Assembly (NCBI RefSeq): GCF_947507565.1
Contig: NC_089178.1
Location: 372,001-436,000 of the forward strand
Direction of reading: 5' to 3'
From: Oscarella lobularis
Lineage: Eukaryota; Porifera; Homoscleromorpha; Homosclerophorida; Oscarellidae
Length of the DNA: 64,000 nucleotides
This document shows positions 1 through 10,309 of this stretch, one piece after another. Below the pieces are notes generated by a model, which made no database searches, was not told the origin of the DNA, and worked only from the letters and a program-made list of their open reading frames with translations. The first letter of the stretch is position 1. Every line of letters starts with the position of its first letter. Both the position numbers and the translations under genes were made by a program.

Positions 1-1
1 C

Positions 2-345
2 AAGAAGAGAGTCTTTCCGAACTTTCGTGGCCGAGCCACAAAAAAACTCTTGCAAGTTGACGACGCCAACTTCGCAATGTACGTCGATTTGTCAACCAGT
101 AGGGCGTCCTCATTCAAAAATTCGGAAATCACAGAAGAATCGAATATAATTTTCTTGACTGGGCTGCAACATGTACGAGTAAGCTTTTATCAGATAATAT
201 GCATGCTTGTCCCCAATACCTCGTTCGTTTTGGCGGAGATGCGTTCGAAGAGAATACATCTTTCTCCTCCTCTTCCTCCTCCGTCATCGAATGTTTACTG
301 GAGCTCTCCCTTGACTCTGGCGACGTCTCCTAAAAATTTCTAGAA
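2..345 (+). CDS. 3' end of an unidentified gene (weak)
   Basis: One reading frame is open from base 2 to a stop near 343. A second frame from about 205 gives an acidic, serine-rich tail (CPQYLVRFGGDAFEE, then a run of serines) ending in TAA near 331. A GTAAGC donor-like site lies near 183, but no acceptor at a reasonable distance joins the two frames cleanly. This may be the last exon or two of a gene whose body lies left of the window. I recognise no domain, and the region could also be non-coding. Confidence 0.2.
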
Positions 346-1394
346 AAAGGCGGACTAAGGATCAAAGAGCCAGCTAACTTCAAATTCTTCGCGGGGGCGC
401 TTTTTCGATTTTCGCTTTTTCTTCTTCTCCTTTTCAGGAAAAAATAACAGTTACCACGACAGTCTGAGTCAGCACGTGACGTCTATGACGTACAGAAGGT
501 TTCCTCGAACGCTTTCTCGACTGCTTCTTCTTCTTCTTTTCTCCCTCAGGCTTAGAGTCCATGCTGCCAGCCGAAACGTACTGTACGAACTAGCGAGAAA
601 AGACGAGTCGTTGCGTCGCACTTGCGTTGCAGTTGCGTCACTGCCTTCGGGGAGCATGCGTCATAAACCCCACCCACTATATGACGTCAGCGACTCTCTT
701 TTCTTTCTATATCAAGAATCTCTACAACCCTATCTATCACATCACGACAAAGTATCCCCCTCTGATTTTGCCAGCTGATCAATCCATAATCGCGTACAAG
801 TATCTCCTATATGACGTCAGCAACTCTCTTTTCTACCAAGTCAAAAATCGCTCTACTTCGCGTCAATCCTACGTTGAGTGCATCTTTAGCGTCTTGCTCA
901 ACCTAGAGTAGAAACAATAGCCGCCTCACTCGCTGACGATTTATGTCATCTCACTTTGGCTCTTAGAGCATCATCACTCAGCTCACTGCAATTGACCATG
1001 ACATTATGATAGGCACCAAAGACTCCTGCTTCCAGTCCCTTGGCACCAACCTACAGTACATGACGTATGGTCTATCTTTCTATCGATCTCTAGAGGGGTA
1101 TGCTAACCTGAACATCCGATATGCACTTGAAGTTTCCCTTTTCCGCTATTGTCTGCAAGGCAGGCCAGCAATCATTTACAGCATGCATAACCGATATTGG
1201 TATCCGTATTGCAGTCAATAGTCCCGCCTGCATCGCTTTGTCTCTTCTACAAACTCCAACTACTGGCAGTGGAGAAAAGAAAAGCGAGTCAACTACTTAC
1301 TTCGCCTGTTCTTCAGACGTTTCATTAGGAAGCTTACGGGCAGCCTAAATAAAGAGAGTTCTTAATTATAAAGAACTTACAAACAAACAACGCG
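346..1394. other. Gene-poor stretch with duplicated CRE-like motif
   Basis: No open frame here looks conserved on either strand. The most visible structure is a 29-base motif ending in ACTCTCTTTTCT that occurs twice, 130 bases apart, each copy holding TGACGTCA (682-689 and 812-819). If MSH5 were intact, its remaining roughly 590 codons should lie here on the minus strand. I could find none of them, including the ATPase Walker region. Confidence 0.5.
677..835. promoter_or_regulatory. Pair of CRE-type TGACGTCA sites in a repeated motif
   Basis: The 8-base palindrome TGACGTCA, the consensus site for CREB/ATF factors, occurs at 682-689 and 812-819. Flanking bases are shared: CTATATGACGTCAGC precedes GACTCTCTTTTCT in one copy and AACTCTCTTTTCT in the other. 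Related half sites (TGACGTA) appear at about 486 and 1062. A regulatory role is inferred; the repeat is seen directly. Confidence 0.35.
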
Positions 1395-1439
1395 TTAATT
1401 AATTAACCATATAGTCATCAAAAGCATTTGTATCAGCAC

Positions 1440-2409
1440 CAATGAGAGGAAGGAGCTTTTGCAAATTCCAAATAGAGAAAGGCCTTCCTTCGAAGCGTTA
1501 CCAGTCTTGTACGTCGACGGATGATGCCTGCAGAGCACTAACCGCGCCCCCGCAAAAAATTCAATATTGCCTGAGAGAATTATCATCAATAGCCATGATA
1601 TCATTCCTAAGAGAGTGAGAGGAAGAAAACGATGTCTTCCTAAATGAGAGAGAGACTATTTCTTCCCTACAATAGATACTGTTTCACTGATAGCACAGGA
1701 ATGTGCACGTCCCTATTCTCCAATTCGACGTTGACTCTCTTCTTGTCGAGATGCTTGAGCAGTGCGCCGGCCGATTTCACCGCATTGCGGCTATCCGGCG
1801 GAACGAGCGACGACACGTAGATTACTTTCTCTTCCGCGCTGAAATGATTCGGCATTTCCGGAAGCGATGCCAACGTCAGCAGACGTCGTTTGCAAACGTC
1901 GACAGCTTAATTAATTAAATTAATTAATTAAATTAAAAATTAGACTTTATGGATTTGGAATTTTTTTTCGTACAATAATCGCTGCTCGGCAAAATTTCGA
2001 TTTCGTCGACGTCGAAATCCATTTCGCGAATCGCTTTCACGAAGCGCTCGTCTTGCTTCGAACTCGTTAGGATCGACTGTGGACGTACTTGACGTAAAAC
2101 TACAGTAGGAGTGACGTACAGTATAAGCGATGCCCCTCCTCCTCTTTGGGATTCTTCGATTTACGATTTCTCAGTTGTTCGAAGTCGTCCCTTTCGACTA
2201 TGTCCAGTTGAAAGTTTAGTTCCGACGAGAGCGTGTCGTAGAACGACGATCCGAGCCTTCCGCCGCTCCACAGAACGCTTAGATAAATCAGGGGGCCCCT
2301 CTCTTTCGAAGTCTAGTCCAAATTGATGCTCCGTTACCTTGGAGTCTTCCGAATCTTCGTCGAATATCTGCGAACGTCGGTGGACGGTCAAATCGGCCTC
2401 GTCCATCAT
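1440..2409 (-). pseudogene. MSH5: MSH5 (meiotic MutS homologue), 5' fragment, probably broken
   Basis: MSH5 pairs with MSH4 and stabilises meiotic recombination intermediates. Exons read downward: 2409-2338, 2312-2165, 2087-1974, 1905-1671 and 1606-1571. They give family stretches such as YLSVLWSGGRLGSSFYD, PQSILTSSKQDERF and ASLPEMPNHFSAEEKVIYV, then HHPSTYKTGNASKEGLSLFG at about 1527-1455. These match the MSH5 N-terminal and connector regions in order. Between exon 5 and HHPSTYK the frame breaks unless a 43-base GC-AG intron (1528-1570) is allowed, and even then several expected residues are missing. After GLSLFG the homology stops, and the lever, clamp and ATPase domains are absent from the window. 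The first join needs a 25-base intron (2313-2337). A truncated pseudogene, a genomic rearrangement or an assembly break would all fit. Confidence 0.7.
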
Positions 2410-2532
2410 TAGAAGACACTCAGCTGAGGTCCCGCAAAAAAGGCGGGAAAAAGTCCACGTGGTATTTATTGAAGTATAAAAATTAGCACTGATGCAGCGA
2501 GCAGTACCTTTCTATGGTACACGTGTAATGCT

Positions 2533-4194
2533 TCACTTCCAGCAGACTACAAGGTGTGGGTCCGCCTCTATTAGAGTGTCCAATTCTTGATAGCTCAGTT
2601 CTGAATGACAGCAAATTTCGTCCATATTATGTTTACCAGTAAGCATACTACACAGAGTATTAGTAAGATTTCTCATGAAGACAATATACGCTTACGAGCT
2701 AAAGGGTTTCAGTCGCCCTACACTAGGTTTGTCGCCTAGTAGAACGGGATATTTTTGAACTCTCGCTATCAAACCCTTCATGAGCCCGAACTGTATAAAA
2801 CGCCTTACAAAAAAAACACACTAAACTACACATCGTGCAATAAAGGTAGTCGAGGGGGATACCTCTCGTCAATTCCCAACCCTTGAGTTTCGTGACGAGC
2901 GGTACACAGGTCCTTGACAGTGACTCCGTGACACAAAGCACAATACAAGCTGAAGACGTCTTTTATCGACGGTCGCGAGTTGCCTAAGCCGACTTTCGTG
3001 AAAAATCCCACTGTAGCCAGTATCATATGTACTCTACCACGTTTGGTCACAAAGGTAAGACACTCTTCAGCTAATTCTTCGTTTTCTATCAACTGAGAAA
3101 CAGCCGGAAGTGTTGCATATACGTTAGAGTACTTCAAAACACGACAACAGTAAAACTTGAGAATTGACAACCACTAGCTCTTACCTGAAATATAGAAATC
3201 AGTTTTATGACGTCGTGATGCCTGCAGAAAGAAGTGTAAAGCTCTAAGCTATCGTGCCAAAAACAAATATACAGCAGGTGTTGTATGCACAGACGAACTA
3301 GACTCAAATCAACCGACGATTTTTGTGATATGTGATTGACGTGATTAAATCCATCAATGTACGGAAGGACCTAGAGGAAAGAAAACCGATGTTTTCCCTT
3401 CTACTGACAAGCAACGTCGGTAGGCAACCTGCTGAATGGTCAAATCCCACGTCGTTCCCGCTATTTTCAACTGGTCAATGCAGAAAATGGGAACCTGATG
3501 ATCTAGAACGGCTGGGGCGTCGCAGCAGTCAGGAACTACTTTGAGACAAATCGAATTCGCTTCATCTAAATTCGTGTAATGAACTCAAGTGTGGACTCTC
3601 GCTTGCTCTCAAACTCGCCTGCAGGTACGGCGCAGTATCCCTTTGCATTCAACTGTTTCAATATCTGATCTAGAATATTTGGCAATTTGGCTTTTGTCGT
3701 TTCCTGTGACAAGAATTCAGATTCCAGCTACAACACAACAAAAAGGCTAGTTTTTAATTAAGATTTCTAATTATTAATTAACAACCTCGAGCGACCTAAA
3801 ACAGCGAGCGAGTTTTTTCACGATCGGCTCAAAAGGTGCAGTATCGGCATTGGGATCAAAGACGAGACCAAAGTTGAAGAGCAGTGCATTTCTCTTGTAC
3901 TTCTTATCCTCTATACTCTGCGGACAGCCGAGTATTTGCAGACTGACGGCATTACTATAAAAAATCCGCCTCCAATACTAAGGAGAATTTTTCTTTTCAG
4001 CTTCCTTACACTGTGATCAGTTTCTGATAGAGTTGAGGCTTTGTTATTATAAAGACGTGCACGACGTCGAAGACGTCTTTCGAGAGAAAATCCTCAGGAG
4101 CTTGATAGGTCAAGACGGGCCCAGCCAAATGATGAAACTCGCTGAAGATGATTGCCTTGATGGGAGGAGGAAGAGGGGGCAGGATTCCAGTCAT
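2533..4194 (-). CDS. NPRL2: NPRL2, GATOR1 complex subunit
   Basis: NPRL2 forms GATOR1 with NPRL3 and DEPDC5; GATOR1 is the GTPase-activating complex for Rag GTPases that restrains TORC1 at the lysosome when amino acids are scarce. Ten exons join in frame: 4194-4010, 3954-3786, 3727-3619, 3565-3429, 3370-3273, 3221-3185, 3131-3038, 2983-2863, 2803-2696 and 2647-2533, giving 390 residues (human is about 380). Seen motifs include [19 protein letters not shown] near the start, the longin-type core, [28 protein letters not shown] and the C-terminal [15 protein letters not shown] ending VVCWK. Intron 3566-3618 has GC-AG ends. The ATG at 4194 is preferred over an in-frame ATG at 4254 because it matches the usual short N-terminus. 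No frame damage was seen. Stop TGA is at 2533-2535. Confidence 0.95.
3566..3618 (-). other. GC-AG intron in NPRL2
   Basis: The donor is GCGAGTTT after CCTGCAG and the acceptor is AATTTAG before ATGAAGCG. Only this join restores [14 protein letters not shown], the conserved sequence of the family. It is 53 bases long. Confidence 0.8.
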
Positions 4195-4665
4195 AGAACC
4201 CCTAAGAGACAACGCTATGCGAATAGAACTACCGACGCAGGCTCGGATCTTCAAGCCTGGCGGCCCTGACTGTCTTCGCGATTTCGTTTTAGCGCGCTAA
4301 GGTAGGATAGATAGAGGAATCGCGTCCCAGTGCATAGAAAGCGTCCGCAGGTTGCAGACTAGCCACTAGAACACGTTCCAAACGCGCACGTCCCATTCCC
4401 GAGCTTTTTTCAGAGGTCTTACCTGCTGGTGTTCTCTCGCTAACCGCGTGTCACGTGATATATTCGCACATGGATCGATGTCGCTTGATATAAAATCGCT
4501 AACATTGTGTCACTACAAGTAAGTTGGCGGTTTGCCCGCTTTTCGTGCTTCTCGGCGTCTTTTCGTGCGAAAAACCAATCACAATTCGACCGGGTTCGAC
4601 GCTTTCGACAGGCGAAAGGGCGAACCCGGGCAATGGGCACGGACTGCTGAGAAAGGAGAAAAACG
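4195..4665. promoter_or_regulatory. Bidirectional intergenic region NPRL2 / TAF5L
   Basis: The start codons of NPRL2 (minus) and TAF5L (plus) face each other across 471 bases with no convincing coding sequence between. The region probably holds both promoters and 5' untranslated regions. I see no clear TATA box. A CACGTG E-box sits in GTCACGTGATA at about 4450. Confidence 0.5.
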
Positions 4666-6207
4666 ATGAGCAGCGGCGGCGTCACTCGAACGAAAACCGA
4701 TCGTTTGCAGCATCTCGTCGACGCGTACGCCCGATCAACGAATCACGCGAACGCGCGCGAGCTCGCGGAGCCGATCGATCGCATGGCCGAGCGAACGTAC
4801 GTCGAAACGCGCAGCGGATCGCCGAATCTCGTCAACGGACTGTGCAGCAGCTTCGCCGATCCGTCCAAATACGAATCGATCTTCGAACGCTTGAAAGCGT
4901 TCGCGCGCGCGTGCCCGCCGCCGCTCGATATCGAAATCGGTCGCGTGTTGTCTCCGGTGCTGCGCGAACTGTGCGACGACTGTCGCGCGCGCGGCGCGCC
5001 GCAGCGCGCCGATTCGCTCGCGAAAGCCCACGCCGCCGATGCGAAAGATCTTCGAAATCATCATCATCTTCATCATCATCGCCGCGTGACCGTGTCCAGA
5101 AAGGCGTTCGGTTTATTGACCGAATATCTGACGAGAAACAATGACGTAACCATGACGAATATCATTCGGAGGATTATTCGTTTTGATTTCAACGATTCGG
5201 AAGAAGGCGGGAATTCTCCTGCAGCAGAGCCCAAAATAAAGAAAGAGGAGGAGGAGGAAAATCCTGAGTTGAATCGCCTCAAAGCAGCTATTTCGAGAGT
5301 CAAAGAAACGCCGCCGCTCATTGCCCCATCCATCTGCCTATACAATTTCAACAGTGCAGCGCGTCTCGGCTTGTCCAGCATTGCCATATCAACGTCAACT
5401 CGGATGATATCAGCAACATTCGACGATTCGTCCGTCCGCTTATGGAATCGTCTTGCTCCGTCAACGCCGACAACTCTTCTCGGTCACACAGGTCCCGTCT
5501 ATTCGTCCTGTTTCACGCACGACGAACGCCACCTTCTCACCGCCTCCGCCGACAAGACCGTTCGTCTCTGGGACGTCCCCGCGCGCGCAAACACGGTTCT
5601 CTACGCGGGCCACGCGTGGCCCGTCGTCGACGTCGCGCTCAGCCCCGTCGGATTCTACTTCGCGACGGCGTCGCTCGACACGACGGCGCGACTCTGGCAA
5701 ACGGACGCGACTCATCCCGTGCGAGTATTCGCCGGTCACACGGCCGCCGTGAACGCCGTCCGTTTTCACCCAAATGGGAATTACGTTGTGACGGGATCGA
5801 CCGATCGTACGGCGCGACTCTGGTCGCTTCAGTCCGGCGAATTCGTTCGCGTTTTCGCCGGTAAGCATCGGCGCGCCGTGCGCTGCGTTGCCGTCGCGCC
5901 GCACGGCCGTCTTCTCGTTTCCGGCGACGACGACGGCGACGTCGTCGTCTGGGACATCGCGTCGGCGTCGATTTTTAAGGAATTTAAAACGGATTTGACC
6001 GTTCATTGCGTGGAGTTCAGTCCCGATGGACGGGCTGTTGCCTCTGCCGGCGATGACGGTGTGGTGCGCGTGTGGGATGTCCAAGATGATGCTGGGCCAC
6101 CCCGGCACGGCGTTTATCGTAGCCCCAAACCTTCTTCGATTTATTGTCTTCGATACAGGAATCCTAGCTTGCTTCTAGCTGCTGGGCTACATCCTGCGAA
6201 TAAGTAA
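4666..6207 (+). CDS. TAF5L: TAF5L-like subunit of SAGA/PCAF, WD40 protein
   Basis: A single uninterrupted frame of 513 residues (human TAF5L is 589). TAF5L replaces TAF5 in the SAGA/PCAF histone acetyltransferase complex, where its WD40 propeller sits on the histone-fold core. The N-terminal 150 residues match the TAF5 NTD2 helical region (LVNGLCSSFADPSKYESIF). An acidic-lysine linker follows, then from about residue 222 a propeller of WD repeats with clear GH and WD pairs (GHTGPVYSSCFTHDE, SADKTVRLWD, GSTDRTARLW, DDGDVVVWD, GDDGVVRVWD). The C-terminal GVYRSPKPSSIYCLRYR matches TAF5L better than TAF5. A histidine run (HHHLHHHRR) sits in the linker. The ATG at 4666 follows AAACG and its N-terminus fits the family. 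An intronless structure may mean retroposition. Confidence 0.92.
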   Translation: MSSGGVTRTKTDRLQHLVDAYARSTNHANARELAEPIDRMAERTYVETRSGSPNLVNGLCSSFADPSKYESIFERLKAFARACPPPLDIEIGRVLSPVLRELCDDCRARGAPQRADSLAKAHAADAKDLRNHHHLHHHRRVTVSRKAFGLLTEYLTRNNDVTMTNIIRRIIRFDFNDSEEGGNSPAAEPKIKKEEEEENPELNRLKAAISRVKETPPLIAPSICLYNFNSAARLGLSSIAISTSTRMISATFDDSSVRLWNRLAPSTPTTLLGHTGPVYSSCFTHDERHLLTASADKTVRLWDVPARANTVLYAGHAWPVVDVALSPVGFYFATASLDTTARLWQTDATHPVRVFAGHTAAVNAVRFHPNGNYVVTGSTDRTARLWSLQSGEFVRVFAGKHRRAVRCVAVAPHGRLLVSGDDDGDVVVWDIASASIFKEFKTDLTVHCVEFSPDGRAVASAGDDGVVRVWDVQDDAGPPRHGVYRSPKPSSIYCLRYRNPSLLLAAGLHPANK

Positions 6208-6584
6208 AGACAATGGTTTTTTGGATTTCAATTTATTTGTTTATCATGCTGGCTATGCCAATGCTGTAGAAATAGGTGCAATGCAAGTTTTTTTGTTTGC
6301 TTTAGAATTGACTGGGTGGTGGCTCAGAGCCAAAGAGCGTTCTTCGTTCTTGGGCTCTATCTCTGTACTTTCCCTAGAGAGGACACGTCGCGTGTATACC
6401 GGCATTACTTAGTAATTCCACAGCACATCCCCCAATCATCTGAACCCAGATAGGTTCAGACAACTTGAATTTACAGGTATCTGGATGTGCTGTAGTGCAT
6501 GCGCGTAACCTACTGGCTTTCCCTGTTTGGAGTTGCTCTGAGAACGAAGGTTGTCCTAAATTACTCATGTATTTAGAAACAGCT
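6208..6584. other. Spacer between TAF5L and RBM-like gene with nested hairpins
   Basis: The two genes converge here. No G-patch or other RBM5/10 C-terminal coding sequence could be found in the three minus frames. An inverted repeat pairs 6420-6430 (ACAGCACATCC) with 6483-6493 (GGATGTGCTGT) and encloses a perfect 8-base-pair hairpin, 6439-6446 with 6453-6460 (TCTGAACC/GGTTCAGA) around a 6-base loop. It could be a 3' UTR structure or the relic of a small inverted-repeat element. Confidence 0.4.
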
Positions 6585-9500
6585 TTATTGCAACCGTTGC
6601 CTTACCTTGTGAAGATCCGAGTACTTCTGGTGTCGTATCAGCCCGTCTCGATTGGGAAACTTCCTCTTGCAAAGAAGACACGCCAGAGCTGGCCAATCTG
6701 TGTGACTTGGATCCGGATCAATCATTCCGGTACCAGTACTTGGCTCAGCTAAAAGAAGACCATGCAGAAACAACGATTGGGACTCAGTTTCCCTCGCTAC
6801 CTTCTGGTCCCATTCCAGAGAAGTCTATTGGCTTTGACGGCTCGGACGCAAAAAATGACGGGCCTTTTTCTTCAACTTGCGTTTCTTCCTCGTCTATGTG
6901 TTGGAGTCCTAAGCTGTTTGCTATGCCCATCTTTGGGGGATCGGACTCAGCCATGGCAGCTTTCGCCACAGCCTTTGCATCATTAACGCGTTTCGCCCAA
7001 CGCGCCATGTCTTTTGCGATCTTGAGAAAAACACTCCTATTAGCTTTTGGCAACGAAAAAAATGAACTCACCTGTTTAGCACTCTTGCTCTTGCCTCCAT
7101 TTTCCTTTTTCTTTTTCAACTCTAAGAAACGCGGTATATTTAATTCTAAGAAAGACGAAATTTTCAAACTGGGATCTGTGGGAGTTTTAGGCTCAGTGTC
7201 ATCAGACTGAAGAGGGTTTCTAAGAAAATAAAACAATGCAAATGTGCAGCAAAAGAGATTCAATGAAAATCTTACCCTTGAGCATCGACAGACACATAGG
7301 TCTGCCTGTCGCTATCATAATAACAATACAAGCCCGTTGTTGGATTATAGTAATACTAAAAGCCTTGACTGTAACCTAAACGTTCCACTAAAACTCGGAT
7401 CTTCGAACCTGCGTTTTAGAATCGTAATAGAGACCCGAACTGGAATCGTACACAAAAGAAGAATTCATCTCCCCGCCACCCTTCTGCGAAGAACCATGAG
7501 AAAATCGTCATACCTACCTCCAACATACTTTAGCACTGCCTGACTGATGCTTAGACAAGGCTGCCGCAGCACTCACAGCATTCTGAGCCATTGCGCTCGT
7601 CGGCCCAGCTGATTTTTGTTGGCCTATAGCATCTGCAATGACCACGTTCTCATTGCAACGCTTCTACCTTTGTCTCCCATGTCCTTCCAAGTCCTTTCCT
7701 TGTCCCTACCGGCTGCAACAGCTCGTCCCAAGCCAACCAGCTCGTTCGCCGCGGCATCGTCTTCCATCACGGTTGCAATCATCATCTCCATGGTGACGTA
7801 GGGCTGAGAGAAAGGAGAAACGACTTATTATTAGACATGGACTATGTTCTTTGGAATAGAAAATTTTAAAATTCGACATCTCCTCAAGTGTGACGATGCG
7901 CTCCCAATGGTTGCTTTTCACTTACAGTGCCGGCGGCTTGCGGCAAACTCGGACCAATAGCACCAGCGGATGAACTGCTTGTAAGGAACGAAAGCGGAGG
8001 ATCAGAAATCAACAATAAACACCAGAAGTACGAAATACAAGAGATGATGATTTTGATTGAAGCCAGAGACCGAACATTGTGCGCCTAGCTACGCCATTCT
8101 CTATCTACACCCACCTGAAACTGGAGGCCACGGGAGGGCACTTAGTATAGGAAAATTGAACTATTGACACGCACGCATATATTATTATTGGTCATTGACA
8201 CTGGATATTTCATTTTACCTTCTCTTCCGTCAATAGAAAACGGAGGTTTGATTGCTTTTAGTACTTCTATTAGGTAATACGACGTCTAATAAACAAATAA
8301 ATAAGAATAATTCATCTGGTTCAGGACAGTCGATTCCCACTTGAACTGAATCCAATTCAATGAAGCAGAATCCTCTTGACGTGTTCGTGAGCTTGTCTTT
8401 GACAATGCGGACGTTGATCACGTTTATGGGAGCCACAGCCAAAACGGAACTCCGTATCTAATAGATAATAAATTGACTACAAAAGTATCAATACGTCATA
8501 TTCGTTGTATCACAGTGTCTTCAGATGAAAGCGTGTCCAACTTTCTGAAGAGCACCACTAGAGAAAAAACAGGTATTATAGAAATCACTCTAAAAGGAAG
8601 ACAACAAAAAGGAGCTACCATTTGATTCTGGATTTTTTGCTACGTACTTCGAGCCATCAAACGAGCTCTCGTCCAAAGCGGGAGGCAACTGACTGTCTGC
8701 AATACGAAAACCATTTCAGGTCAAAAGATACATTATCTCTCATGCACAAGGAAAAAAAGACAATGCAGTGTACATTGACCCACAAACATTTCCCAAAGTC
8801 AATAAGCATTGTGGCCAGAAAATAATAACAAAATAACCACAAGCACTCAACCCTTTGGTGAACGCACAAAGTCCCCCTTGCTCAAAAATCAACAATTGCC
8901 TTCCTTACCTATTTTCTTAGCGTGACAACTAAAGCAGGCATCCCTCCATCGAAAATTCAACGCCTGACACTGTAGCAGCGAAGAGACCCCAATTATTAAG
9001 ACAGCCCTCACGTAGGCTTTCCGTCAAGCAGGTCAAGCGCAGAATAGGGGAAAGAAGCCTAGCCTTATAGCATTTCCAGTCCGACGATCGATCCTCTGCA
9101 CTGTGACGGTTTTTGCTATAGTTCGAATTCACGCGTCGATGATGAACATAGATGCCTTGGCGCTAAAAGAAAATTTTCCTATACACTTTTCACGAATTAA
9201 TAGTCAATTATTAATTTACTTCACACGCTTTTAGAAAAACATTAGCGTCATCTAGAGTTGGAAACTCGACAAAGGCAAAGCCTCTACTCGTTCCTATGGC
9301 AACAAAATCAATCTCCGAAGTGCGTGCACTTCGATTCGATTCTACCTGTGTCTCGATTTCGAATTAGTCGAACTTCTCGCATATTACCAAACCCGGCCTG
9401 CTGTAACGCTTGTCGAATCTACATGTCAATTATACCTCACTTGTCCATTCTCTCTCTCACTTTTTACTCACGTCGTCTTCTTGAGCCGAATCGGGAAGAT

Positions 9501-9975
9501 TTCGAATTACGACCGTATTCGACGGCTCGGGCGGCTTGTAATCGTCGCCGTGATCGTGTTTTCCGCTGCCGTCGTCCCACGTCTTCCCTTTGTCCCATTC
9601 GCGCGCCGACGCCTTGCCCGAACGCTCCCATCGCTGAGAAAATGGTCCGTTTCCTCGTAGGGGGTCTCTCTCACTGATCGATTTGAGGTACCTCGTCGCG
9701 ACGACTGGAATGACGATCGGAGGAGCCGTGACGATCGTCGTGGTGATGCCAATCGCGATCGCGACGACGATCTCGATCGCGATCGCGATAGGATGAGCGA
9801 GACGGGCTTGGACTGCGGCTGCGGCGACCCGAATCGCGGTCTCTGTAGCCGTAGCCGCCTCCACCGCCTCTCTGGCCGTAGCCGCCGCTCGTGGACGATC
9901 TGTGACGCCACGCGCTGACGTTGTACCCCAAAAGGGGCCCCCGCGCTAATCTAAGTACCGTATGCTCCTTATCAT
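6585..9975 (-). CDS. RBM5/RBM6/RBM10-type splicing regulator, G-patch not found
   Basis: RBM5/10 proteins act at the 3' splice site during spliceosome assembly. Reading downward from ATG 9975: a short first exon (9975-9959), then an RS/RD-rich exon 9914-9692. RRM1 follows, with RNP2 TVVIRNLP in 9633-9472 and RNP1 RGFAFVEF near 9270. A RanBP2 zinc finger is split near 9070 and 8969 (DWKCYK, then [15 protein letters not shown]). RRM2 lies at about 8565-8200 ([34 protein letters not shown]). An OCRE motif (about 7470-7260) carries [14 protein letters not shown] and [20 protein letters not shown]. Then come [17 protein letters not shown] and a C2H2 finger at about 6720-6610 ([20 protein letters not shown]). 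The frame ends at 6585, right after HQKYSDLHK. The canonical G-patch region is missing. Middle exons between 8230 and 7480 are only partly resolved. The zinc-finger join uses a weak GC donor (9063). Confidence 0.85.
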
Positions 9976-10309
9976 GTCTCCAATTTCGTTGTAGCCCGAA
10001 CGCCCTGTCATCTCAAACGAGGAGTTGAGAACAAAAGAGAAATAAGTGTCCGCTGATCGGCTGATCGCTTTGCCCATAAAAGCGCATGCTTGCACGTGAC
10101 AGCAGTTGGCGGACATACCTGTAGTTGTACAGGTAGGTGTAAAAATTTAAAAGTTGACACTCAAATCTAATACGTAGTTATTAAATTACCGCGGTGCGTT
10201 CCCAGTGAAATGCTTAGGCCGACTCGATAGTTCGTGCTTCTACGTAGAAAAGAACCGCGTCCGTGTGGCTTTTGCGCATACTTCGATCACTTCAGTCAGT
10301 GATTTCAGC

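Noticed and set aside
9457-9931. Long alternative frames rich in arginine, serine or alanine
   Set aside because: They are other-frame readings of the RS/RD-coding exon of the RBM-like gene.
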